Positions 18,151 to 25,413 of a stretch of DNA of 64,000 bases are shown here, in pieces. How positions within the stretch are numbered: position 1 is the first letter of the stretch; every line of letters begins with the position of its first letter. Source of the stretch: Flavobacterium ustbae (lineage in GTDB: Bacteria; Bacteroidota; Bacteroidia; Flavobacteriales; Flavobacteriaceae); assembly GCF_003946915.1 (NCBI RefSeq), contig NZ_RPOC01000002.1, forward strand, positions 62,001 through 126,000, in the 5' to 3' direction. Below the pieces are notes generated by a model. The model ran no database searches, was not told the origin of the DNA, and worked only from the letters and a program-made list of their open reading frames with translations. Position numbers and translations under genes: made by a program.

Positions 18151-18476
18151 AGTGTGCGAATTTACAGTTTTTAATGTAATGCTGAAAATATTTTTATCTC
18201 AGTCGTTAGTGGTCAGATTTTTTAAGTAATCAGTGTTCAGATTGTTTAGTGTTCAGTTCTATTATGGAATTTGGGTTTTGAATTGTTGTATGTAATTAGC
18301 ATGCAGATGACACAGATTCGCTAAGCGAAAACACTGATTTACGCGGATTTTTTTTGTTTGAGTTCCGTAGGAACGAAACACATATATTAATTGGAATTTG
18401 GAATTTAAAAATATTGGAATTTGCTGCTGAAGCTTCGAAATAAAATATTGGAATTTAAAATTTGGATTTTTATTTT
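18151..18476. repeat. Repeat-rich spacer between CLC transporter and nrnA
   Basis: No gene seen. Three repeat types follow one another: GTGGTCAG/GTGTTCAG words (18209-18258, shared with 51965-52185); a CAGATGACACAGATTCGC...ACGCGGATTTTTT segment (18303-18352, shared in style with 21722-21778 and 39252-39376); and GTTCC-GTA-GGAAC (18362-18374) followed by TTGGAATTTGGAATTT, with further GGAATTT units to 18466 (shared with 4633-4668). Confidence 0.8.
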
Positions 18477-19733
18477 TTATAAATCCTGAAGTTCTTTTTT
18501 ATAAAATTTCTGATATAACTTGTGCTTCGCACCTTTGACAATTTGAGATTTGTAAATTCCAACCGAACCAGAAGAAAAATACGCAATGATACAGGCAATT
18601 GCGATAAAGATTCCAGGAGCAATTCCGAATAATTCCATTCCCATAACGGTACAGGCAATAGGAGTGTGGGTCGCGCCAGAGAAAACGGCCACAAATCCGA
18701 TTCCAGCTAAAAGAGCAATCGGCATTGGAATGACAGTAGACAAAGCGCTGCCTAAAGTCGCGCCAACAAAAAATAAAGGAGTCACTTCTCCACCTTTAAA
18801 ACCAGCTCCTAAAGTAAATCCGGTAAATAATATTTTAAGCAGAAAATCGTACCACGGATTCGGATTTGAAAAGGAATCGACAATAACGGGAACGCCCAAA
18901 CCAGCGAATTTAGTAAAACCTAAACCAGCAATGGCAATCGCTAAAACAACTCCGCCAATTACAGGACGAAGCGGAGGATATTTAATGTTTTTTGAAAAAA
19001 GCGAACCCCAAAAGTGAGTGCTACGCGAAAATAATAAAGCAGCAAATCCAGAAAGAAGACCTACAATAATGGTATAAAAAACGTTGTTTAAATTGAGTTC
19101 TGGAATTATTGGAATACTATAATGTGTGTGTTTTATTTTCCAAAATTCTACAGTAAAATAAGCGCAATATGCGACTAGAAAAGAAAGTACAATACTTTTA
19201 AAATTGATTTTACTGAAATACAAAACTTCCAAAGCGAAAATTGCACCAGCCAAAGGAGTTCCGAAAACAGAAGCAAAACCTGCGCTGATTCCGAGAATGA
19301 TTAAAATTCTGCGTTGTGCATTATCCAATTTAAAAAGCTTTGTAAACTGATCTGCAATTGCACCTCCCATTTGTACCGCAGTTCCTTCACGGCCCGCCGA
19401 TCCACCAAATAAATGAGTCAGCAAAGTACCTAAAAGAACTAAAGGCGCCATTTTAAACGGAATAACTTTTTTAGGATTTTCGTATTCTTCCAGTAAAAGA
19501 TTGTTTCCTTTTACAACAGATTCTCCCCAATAATAATAACTCAAACCAACCAGAAATCCGCCGAAAGGCAAGAGCCAGACAATCCATTCATGCTGAATCC
19601 TAAATTGCGTAACCCAATCTAAAGAAATTAAGAAAAACGCAGAAGCCGAGCCAGAAAGAAATCCTATCAATGCACAAATAATAATCCATTTAGGAATATC
19701 GAGCAGCAATTGTTTTGGATTTAGGGAAGTCAT
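18477..19733 (-). CDS. CLC family anion transporter, fluoride/proton antiporter-like (CLC-F)
   Basis: 418 residues with about ten membrane helices in the CLC fold. The selectivity motifs differ from chloride-type CLCs. In place of GSGIP there is KGNNLLLEE (about 76-84). GREGP reads GREGT, with the gating Glu at about 116. GIFAP is replaced by GGEVTPLF, with Glu at about 316. GNN-type and GREGT motifs are those described for CLC-F fluoride exporters, so fluoride export is the best guess; databases label such proteins voltage-gated chloride channel. No fluoride riboswitch consensus was seen upstream. Transcribed alone, with a repeat spacer on each side. Confidence 0.78.
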   Translation of the reverse strand: MTSLNPKQLLLDIPKWIIICALIGFLSGSASAFFLISLDWVTQFRIQHEWIVWLLPFGGFLVGLSYYYWGESVVKGNNLLLEEYENPKKVIPFKMAPLVLLGTLLTHLFGGSAGREGTAVQMGGAIADQFTKLFKLDNAQRRILIILGISAGFASVFGTPLAGAIFALEVLYFSKINFKSIVLSFLVAYCAYFTVEFWKIKHTHYSIPIIPELNLNNVFYTIIVGLLSGFAALLFSRSTHFWGSLFSKNIKYPPLRPVIGGVVLAIAIAGLGFTKFAGLGVPVIVDSFSNPNPWYDFLLKILFTGFTLGAGFKGGEVTPLFFVGATLGSALSTVIPMPIALLAGIGFVAVFSGATHTPIACTVMGMELFGIAPGIFIAIACIIAYFSSGSVGIYKSQIVKGAKHKLYQKFYKKELQDL

Positions 19734-19755
19734 TTAGGATTGCTAAAAATAGTTT

Positions 19756-19884
19756 GCCACGAATTTCACCAATTTTCACGAATTAATATGTTTTAATTTT
19801 AAAAATAAAAAAAAGAAATCTTTTAAAATTCTTTTAATCTGTGGCAAAAAAGAAAAAATTAGTGCAATTCGTGAAGTTCGTGGC
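19756..19884. repeat. GCCACGAATTTCAC...GTGAAGTTCGTGGC inverted repeat
   Basis: Left arm GCCACGAATTTCAC (19756-19769) and right arm GTGAAGTTCGTGGC (19871-19884) differ at one position as reverse complements; additional CACGAATTA and AGTGCAATTCGTG extend the pairing. Between them lies CTTTTAATCTGTGGCAAAAA (19831-19850), identical over 20 bp to 32335-32354. Confidence 0.85.
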
Positions 19885-19894
19885 AAAAAAAAAA

Positions 19895-20278
19895 TTACTG
19901 AACAACAGCAGTAAATTCTATTTCAACCAAGTATTCTGGAGCAACCAGCTTACTAATTTCATAAAATCCTGTTGTTGGTTTTATATCTTTAAAAAAAGCA
20001 GAATGCGCTCTTGCCACTTCTTCAAAAGTAGAAACATCAGTAGTGAAAATTCTAGTTCTAATAACATCTTTCATCCCAACATTTAAATCTTCTAAAACTT
20101 TTTCAACTCGCTCCAAAATATTATAGGTTTGCGCATAAGCGTCATCAGCTTTTACTTTATCGCCGTCAACAATGGCTACAGTTCCAGAAACTTCAACGAT
20201 GTTGCCAATTCGTACCGCTCGGCAATATCCCATTTTGTCTTCCCACGGAGATCCGGTTAAGATGTTTTCTCTTTTCAT
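19895..20278 (-). CDS. RidA/YjgF family enamine/imine deaminase
   Basis: 127 residues of the Rid superfamily, which hydrolyses reactive enamine/imine intermediates from PLP enzymes. Conserved features: the R-V/I-G-N-I-V-E-V-S-G core, DVIRTRIFTTDVS with the carboxylate-binding Arg, and the C-terminal LVAPEYLVEIEFTAVV with the catalytic-site Glu. The N-terminus SPWEDKMGYCRAVRIG is of the subgroup seen in Bacteroidetes rather than archetypal RidA, so the exact substrate class is open. Transcribed alone. Confidence 0.88.
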   Translation of the reverse strand: MKRENILTGSPWEDKMGYCRAVRIGNIVEVSGTVAIVDGDKVKADDAYAQTYNILERVEKVLEDLNVGMKDVIRTRIFTTDVSTFEEVARAHSAFFKDIKPTTGFYEISKLVAPEYLVEIEFTAVVQ

Positions 20279-20375
20279 TTTTATAATTTTTGCGAATTTG
20301 TCTATATGGTTTTAAAAAGCAAATTCAGGTTAATTAAGATGCTGCAATTTAAGAATTATGCTGCTGAAAGGGATT

Positions 20376-20416
20376 AAAAAAAGCTTGAAATCAATTCAGA
20401 AATTCAAGCTTTTTTG
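20376..20416. terminator. Terminator downstream of cbpM
   Basis: AAAAAAGCTTGAA pairs with TTCAAGCTTTTTT around a loop of about 13 nt. It lies just after the cbpM stop on the minus strand and can work in both directions. Confidence 0.85.
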
Positions 20417-20429
20417 TGATATTAATTTG

Positions 20430-20735
20430 TTATTCGGAATGTTTTTCTTCGTAAAGGCGAAGCTTATTCTGTACCGTATTTAAGTTTTGCTGTAAGACTT
20501 CAATTTTATTCAAAAGATTTGCAATGGCGTCGATTCCTTCGAGATTAATTTTGAGATCATAATGCATACGAATCATTTTTTCTATCGTTGGCAATTGTTC
20601 GGGTTCTAGAAATTCGTCATTTTCTTCTGCAATAATATGAATCAAACCAAAATTGTGAAGTTCGGTTATAAAAGTATTTTCAATTTCGTGGTACAAACAA
20701 AACTGTTTTATCTGGATTAAATTTCTGTTTTTCAT
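20430..20735 (-). CDS. cbpM: CbpM-like chaperone modulator
   Basis: 101 residues with a MerR-like HTH pattern: [26 protein letters not shown], placed at residues 7-32, then [23 protein letters not shown] and a short C-terminal coiled coil. CbpM binds the J domain of CbpA and inhibits it. Its start overlaps the end of the cbpA-like gene by 4 bp (ATGA), the usual cbpA-cbpM arrangement, implying translational coupling. Confidence 0.85.
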   Translation of the reverse strand: MKNRNLIQIKQFCLYHEIENTFITELHNFGLIHIIAEENDEFLEPEQLPTIEKMIRMHYDLKINLEGIDAIANLLNKIEVLQQNLNTVQNKLRLYEEKHSE

Positions 20736-21646
20736 GACTTTCTTAGTTTTGCTAATTCTTCAAATAACTCTTTTTCTTTGTCCGACAGATTCGTTGGAAT
20801 TTTTATGGTGTACGCGATGTACAAATCGCCAAACTGATTTTCTTTTTTATAAACAGGAAATCCTTTTCCTTTCAATTTTACCTTAGTTCCAGGCTGAGTT
20901 TCTGCTGGGACTTTAATTTTTACTTTTCCATCAAAAGTATTGATGTAGGTTTCTCCGCCTAAAACAGCCGTGTATAAATCAATTGGAGCATCGGCATACA
21001 AATTATTTCCTTCACGCTTAAAATCGGAATTATTCGAGATATTAAAAGTAATATACAAATCGCCGTTTGGGCCGCCGTTTACACCAGGTCCGCCATGATT
21101 TGGAATTTTTATAATCTGTCCGTTTTCAACACCAGCTGGAATCGTAATTCGGATGTTTTTTCCGTTAACCGTTAAATTTTGTTTGTGCGTAGTATAAGCA
21201 GATTTAAGATCTAGTTCTAGTTCGGCATTAAAATCCTGACCTCTATATTTGGATTGTGATCTGCTTCTTCCGCTACCATACATCGAATTGAAGAATTCTG
21301 AAAAATCGCTTCCAGAAAAATCTCCACCAAAACCAGAGAAATCGCCTCCAGAATATTGCGAACCGCTTTGTCTGTTTTGTTGCTGATTCGGATCGTAACC
21401 GGCTTTTTCAAATTCGTCGGCATGTTTCCAGTCTTTTCCGTATTTGTCGTATTTTTTTCGGTTTTCCGGATTGCTTAAAACTTCGTTTGCCTCATTAATT
21501 TCTTTAAATTTTTTTTCGGCTTCTTTATCATTCGGGTTCAAATCGGGATGATATTTTCTAGCCAGTTTTCTATATGCTTTTTTGATATCTGCTTCAGTTG
21601 CAGATTTCGTTACATCTAGTACTTTGTAATAATCTATATAATCCAT
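20732..21646 (-). CDS. cbpA: CbpA-type DnaJ-class co-chaperone
   Basis: 304 residues. N-terminal J domain (about 1-70) with [21 protein letters not shown] and the HPD motif in [11 protein letters not shown]; a Gly/Ser/Phe-rich linker (about 90-135); then the C-terminal substrate-binding domains ([21 protein letters not shown] and [22 protein letters not shown]). There is no zinc-finger domain, so this is the CbpA class rather than DnaJ. It stimulates Hsp70 ATPase. First gene of the cbpA-cbpM pair. Confidence 0.92.
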   Translation of the reverse strand: MDYIDYYKVLDVTKSATEADIKKAYRKLARKYHPDLNPNDKEAEKKFKEINEANEVLSNPENRKKYDKYGKDWKHADEFEKAGYDPNQQQNRQSGSQYSGGDFSGFGGDFSGSDFSEFFNSMYGSGRSRSQSKYRGQDFNAELELDLKSAYTTHKQNLTVNGKNIRITIPAGVENGQIIKIPNHGGPGVNGGPNGDLYITFNISNNSDFKREGNNLYADAPIDLYTAVLGGETYINTFDGKVKIKVPAETQPGTKVKLKGKGFPVYKKENQFGDLYIAYTIKIPTNLSDKEKELFEELAKLRKS

Positions 21647-22037
21647 TTTGTATGATTTTATAAATGCGAATTAAAGCCTTGAAGTTAAGAAAAATCTGCT
21701 GATTTTCAAAATGTTGGAATAGAACGCAGATGAGACGGATTTGCTAATGCAAAACGCAGATAAAAACTGATTTTTTTTAGTTTAAATATAGGCGAATGCA
21801 AATTTGATTTTCAACACCAAATAGAATATTCAGTTTTGGATTTTGGAATTTAAAATTTGGAATTTAATTTTTCGCAGAAAACCATCTTTTGGCAGGTTTT
21901 TTGATTCCAAAAATTAGCTTAATTATATGTTATAAAACTCCTAAAGTTGTGAAGCCTAATTAAATTATACTATTTTTGTGAAGGAGGACTTTTGGTTAAA
22001 TTAATTATAAAAGCCGATTTCGATAATACTTTTTTCA
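21647..22037. other. Divergent spacer with repeats and a promoter
   Basis: No gene seen. It holds AACGCAGATGAGACGGATTTGC...AACGCAGAT (about 21722-21762), a dispersed word also seen at 18303 and 39252, and a GGAATTTAAAATTTGGAATTT block (21845-21866). A promoter for the following secreted protein is annotated separately. The cbpA promoter should also lie here but no clear TAnnTTTG was found on the minus strand. Confidence 0.65.
21947..21978 (+). promoter_or_regulatory. TTG-N21-TATTTTTG promoter
   Basis: A TTG at 21947-21949 and TATTTTTG at 21971-21978 fit the Bacteroidetes -33/-7 pattern with acceptable spacing. It predicts a 5' UTR of about 55 nt for the gene starting at 22038. Confidence 0.5.
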
Positions 22038-22751
22038 ATGAAGCACATTTTATTTTTCATATTGTTTTTTACTGCAATGTCAGTGTCAGCCCAAGTCGAA
22101 TTTAATTCTAAATTCAAGACTATTCCTGGGGGGAAGTTTACTGCAAAGCCTAAAAAGACTCCAATTCCTGACGTAAAAGATCCGCAGGCAAATAGTCTCG
22201 ATATTCCAAGTATAAAAACTCCAAACGTTTTTGAAAACACAACGATAACTCCAAAATCAAAATTTCAGATTGGAGAGGAGAAAAGCACATTTACCATGTC
22301 TACCGAAACAGATTTTGCTAATCCAGGAGATCGATACGTAGCAAAAATGGAAAAAGATTTGGATAAATCTTTGAAAGATGCCGGATTGAGAGAAGGCCGT
22401 GGTGTTTTGGTAAAGAGAAATATTTCGCTAGGTGATTTTAAAACGAAATCTGAATTTTTTATAGTGAAGTTCCGAGACTTTGGCGCTATCGACGGTGATT
22501 TAGTAAAAGTATCGTCAAATGATGCTGTAATTCGCGATAGAATTTTATTAGATTCTAATTTTCAGCAAGTAAAAATTAATCTTGCCCAAGGTTTTAATAA
22601 ATTAGATTTCGAAGCCTTAAATATAGGTACTTTAGGAGGAAATACCGCAGAAATACAAGTCTATGACGATAAAGGCAATCTCGTTACAAATGATTACTGG
22701 GATAATCTTGCCGCAGGTTTTAAGGCGTCTATTGTCGTAACGAAAGAGTGA
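22038..22751 (+). CDS. Exported protein of unknown function
   Basis: 237 residues with a signal peptide (FFILFFTAMSVSAQ). The mature N-terminus is rich in Pro, Lys and Thr (KFTAKPKKTPIPDVKDP), followed by a beta-rich C-terminal part (LREGRGVLVKRNISLGDFK, GNTAEIQVYDDKGNLVTNDYW) that suggests a small periplasmic or surface beta domain. No family recognised. It is convergent with the next gene across an octamer repeat array. Confidence 0.7.
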   Translation: MKHILFFILFFTAMSVSAQVEFNSKFKTIPGGKFTAKPKKTPIPDVKDPQANSLDIPSIKTPNVFENTTITPKSKFQIGEEKSTFTMSTETDFANPGDRYVAKMEKDLDKSLKDAGLREGRGVLVKRNISLGDFKTKSEFFIVKFRDFGAIDGDLVKVSSNDAVIRDRILLDSNFQQVKINLAQGFNKLDFEALNIGTLGGNTAEIQVYDDKGNLVTNDYWDNLAAGFKASIVVTKE

Positions 22752-22763
22752 TTTTAAAAGCTA

Positions 22764-22843
22764 CTAAGATGCTAAGCTTCTAAGGTTCTAAGTTTTTTCT
22801 TAGCAACTCAGTAGCTTAGCACCTTAGTACCTTAGTACCTTAG
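22764..22843. repeat. Octamer CTAAGnnn / CTTAGnnn facing arrays
   Basis: CTAAG occurs at 22764, 22772, 22780 and 22788, exactly every 8 bp; after a T run, CTTAG/CTCAG occurs at 22799, 22807, 22815, 22823, 22831 and 22839, again every 8 bp. The two arms are reverse-complement in word and would pair imperfectly. It fills the spacer between convergent genes. Same word and period at 32226-32262 and 45631-45782. Confidence 0.9.
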
Positions 22844-22844
22844 A

Positions 22845-23372
22845 CTAAAATGGATCCGCAGTAACTTTAAACTTCATTTCTGCTTTTACCGTTACATCTT
22901 TAGTTAAAGTCTCTTTCAAAGTCACTTTAGTTCTTATTTTGTAGCTATCCGCTTTAATATATTCGTCCAATCTATTATCGGTGCAAATTAAATCGATTGT
23001 GTTGCTTGAGACATTAATATTGTCTTGATAAGCTAATTCAATTTCTTCTGAATTGGCTGTAGAAATATAAAGATGAATCGATTTTAAAAATGTAAAAGTC
23101 TTATCTAAAGGATCTATAATCGATAATTTCAGCGATCTGATTTTTACATCTTTTACTAAACTAGCTTTTGTTTTATTGTTTTCAAATTCAGCCGAAGAAT
23201 TGGTTGTAACTTCTGGTGTAATAATCTCTGAGGGCAGATTGATTGGCGAAGTGCTTTGAATTTTAATCGAAGCATTATTCGAAATTGTAAAAGTCAATAA
23301 TTCATCGACAGCATTACAAGAAGAAAAAAAGACTGAAAGAAAAGCTGTCAGGGCAATGAGTTTTGATTTCAT
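22845..23372 (-). CDS. Lipoprotein of unknown function
   Basis: 175 residues with lipobox FFSSC. The remainder is beta-rich and polar (SVFFSSCNAVDELLTFTISNN is cut here at the signal; then TSPINLPSEIITPEV and LSIIDPLDKTFTFLKSIHLYIST), without catalytic motifs. I do not recognise the family. It is bounded downstream by the CTAAG octamer array and upstream by the GTTACAAA octamer array and guaA regulatory region. Confidence 0.7.
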   Translation of the reverse strand: MKSKLIALTAFLSVFFSSCNAVDELLTFTISNNASIKIQSTSPINLPSEIITPEVTTNSSAEFENNKTKASLVKDVKIRSLKLSIIDPLDKTFTFLKSIHLYISTANSEEIELAYQDNINVSSNTIDLICTDNRLDEYIKADSYKIRTKVTLKETLTKDVTVKAEMKFKVTADPF

Positions 23373-23384
23373 GTTTGATTTTTA

Positions 23385-23432
23385 GTTACAAAGTTACAAA
23401 GTTACAAAGTTGCAAAGTGACAAAGTGAAAAA
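23385..23432. repeat. Octamer GTTACAAA array
   Basis: Units start at 23385, 23393, 23401, 23409, 23417 and 23425: GTTACAAA three times, then GTTGCAAA, GTGACAAA and GTGAAAAA, followed by TGAAAAA heptamers. It lies 13 bp upstream of the lipoprotein start on the divergent side. Confidence 0.9.
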
Positions 23433-23523
23433 TGAAAAATGAAAAATGAAACTTTGATTTTTAGGGTTAATTAAAATTGTTTTTCCTAATTACGAAGTTT
23501 TTTAGAAAATGGATTTCTTTAGA

Positions 23524-23602
23524 GTGACAAAGTTACAAAGGCTCAAAGTGACAAAGGTTAATGCCTTTTAATTTTACCTCTGAACCTTTGTTACTTTGTC
23601 AC
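23524..23602. repeat. Inverted GTGACAAAGTTACAAAGG arms
   Basis: GTGACAAAGTTACAAAGG (23524-23541) is the reverse complement of CCTTTGTTACTTTGTCAC (23585-23602) apart from one base. Each arm is built of the same 8-bp word as 23385-23432. They could form a long hairpin between the divergent lipoprotein and guaA genes. Confidence 0.88.
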
Positions 23603-23611
23603 TTTGAACCT

Positions 23612-23659
23612 AAAATCGGAAGTATGAAAAAAAAAAATTTTTTTCATACTTCCGATTTT
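23612..23659. terminator. Long perfect palindrome upstream of guaA
   Basis: AAAATCGGAAGTATG followed by A-run/T-run and CATACTTCCGATTTT gives a stem of over 20 bp with essentially no loop and T tracts. It may be a bidirectional terminator, or a cruciform/attenuator, 31 bp before guaA. Confidence 0.65.
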
Positions 23660-23679
23660 TACTTTTCGAATATAAAAAG

Positions 23680-23687
23680 TATTTTTG
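23680..23687 (+). promoter_or_regulatory. TATTTTTG -7 box three bases before the guaA ATG
   Basis: It matches TAnnTTTG. With the usual distance to the start point, transcription would begin at or very near the A of the guaA ATG, implying a leaderless mRNA. The -33 side shows no perfect TTTG. Confidence 0.5.
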
Positions 23688-23690
23688 CGC

Positions 23691-25220
23691 ATGCAACACA
23701 ACGTACTTATTTTAGATTTCGGATCGCAATATACTCAGCTTATTGCGCGTAGAGTTCGCGAATTAAATATATTCTGCGAAATTTTTCCTTACAATCACAT
23801 TCCAAGTGATTTATCAAGTTATAAAGCCGTAATTTTAGGAGGAAGCCCTTTCTCTGTTCGTGGAGAAGACGCGCCACATCCTGATTTATCGCAAATTAGA
23901 GGTAAAATGCCTTTACTTGCTGTTTGTTACGGAGCACAATATTTAGCACACTTTAGTGGTGGAGAAGTAGCTGCTTCAAACACAAGAGAATACGGTAGAG
24001 CAAATTTATCTTATATTAAAGAAGGCGAAACTTTCTTTGAAGGAGTTTCAGAAAATAGCCAGGTTTGGATGTCTCATAGTGACAGTATCAAAGCTTTACC
24101 AACAAATGCGGTGAAATTGGCAAGTACACATGATGTAGAATATGCAGCTTACAAAATTGAAGGCGAAACTACGTATGCAATCCAATATCATCCAGAAGTG
24201 TATCATTCAACTGACGGGAAAAAGATGTTGGAAAACTTCTTAGTGAAAATTGCTGAAGTTCCTCAAAACTTTACTCCAAATGCTTTCGTTGACGAAATGG
24301 TAGCAGAATTGAAAGAAAAACTAGGAAACGATAAAGTAGTTCTTGGTCTTTCTGGTGGAGTAGATTCTACTGTAGCAGCAGTTTTATTAAATAAAGCAAT
24401 CGGACAAAATTTATATTGCATCTTCGTAAACAACGGACTTTTACGTAAAAACGAATTCCAAAATGTGTTAGATCAATACAAAGGAATGGGATTAAATGTA
24501 AAAGGTGTAGATGCTGGTGATCGTTTTCTTGGTGAATTAGCCGGAATCAGCGATCCTGAAACCAAACGTAAAACAATCGGGCGTGTATTTATCGAAGTTT
24601 TTGATGATGAATCGCACCTTTTGGAAGACGTAAAATGGTTGGCGCAAGGAACAATTTACCCAGACGTAATTGAGTCTGTTTCGGTAAAAGGACCTTCTGC
24701 TACAATCAAATCGCACCACAACGTTGGTGGATTGCCAGATTATATGAAATTGAAAATTGTAGAACCGCTAAGAATGCTTTTCAAAGACGAAGTAAGAAGA
24801 GTTGGAGCTACATTAGGAATAGACCCAGAATTATTAGGAAGACACCCTTTCCCAGGACCAGGATTATCAATTAGAATTTTAGGAGATATTACTCCAGAGA
24901 AAGTTCAAATTTTACAAGACGTTGATTCTGTTTTCATCGAAGGATTAAAATCTTGGGGATTATACGATAAAGTTTGGCAGGCGGGCGCAATTTTGCTTCC
25001 TGTAAACTCTGTTGGTGTAATGGGTGATGAGCGTACTTACGAAAAAGTAGTAGCGCTTAGAGCGGTAGAATCTACAGACGGTATGACGGCTGACTGGGTT
25101 CACTTACCTTACGATTTCTTGATGAAAGTGTCAAACGACATTATTAATAAAGTAAAAGGTGTGAATCGTGTTGTTTACGATATTAGTTCAAAACCACCTG
25201 CAACAATTGAGTGGGAATAA
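23691..25220 (+). CDS. guaA: GMP synthase (glutamine-hydrolysing)
   Basis: 509 residues; converts XMP, ATP and glutamine to GMP. The class I amidotransferase domain has nucleophile Cys79 in [12 protein letters not shown] and the His167/Glu169 dyad in QYHPEVYHS. The ATP-pyrophosphatase domain has the P-loop [13 protein letters not shown], and the C-terminal dimerisation domain ends [19 protein letters not shown] chose the ATG at 23691 rather than the in-frame TTG at 23685 because the TTG is inside the likely promoter box and family members start at [15 protein letters not shown] terminator follows closely. Confidence 0.96.
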
Positions 25221-25243
25221 AAATACTGCTTTATAATTATATA

Positions 25244-25272
25244 AAAATGCTCACTTTGGTGGGCATTTTTTT
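25244..25272 (+). terminator. Terminator of guaA
   Basis: AATGCTCAC-TTTG-GTGGGCATT (one G-T pair) followed by a T run; 24 nt after the guaA stop. Confidence 0.85.
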
Positions 25273-25375
25273 GTTTACAAACAAATGACAGTTTTAATTT
25301 TTGAATGCAAAACTTTTTAGTGTCCTAAGTTGTAACAAACCTATGGAGAATAGTAGTATTTTTTTAAAATTAAGT

Positions 25376-25383
25376 TACATTTG
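25376..25383 (+). promoter_or_regulatory. TACATTTG -7 box
   Basis: Matches TAnnTTTG 30 bp before the first LysM gene. No good -33 box at standard spacing. Confidence 0.5.
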
Positions 25384-25413
25384 TAAAGCCCTAATTTTTA
25401 TAACCTACTATTT

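Noticed and set aside
18470..18694. 74-residue minus-strand frame at the end of the CLC gene
   Set aside because: Shifted-frame shadow of the CLC C-terminus; no frameshift is needed to explain the family-length protein.
19734..19894. Fluoride riboswitch upstream of the CLC gene
   Set aside because: Neither strand shows the conserved GGCGATGG-type core and pseudoknot; the spacer is explained by the GCCACGAATT repeat.
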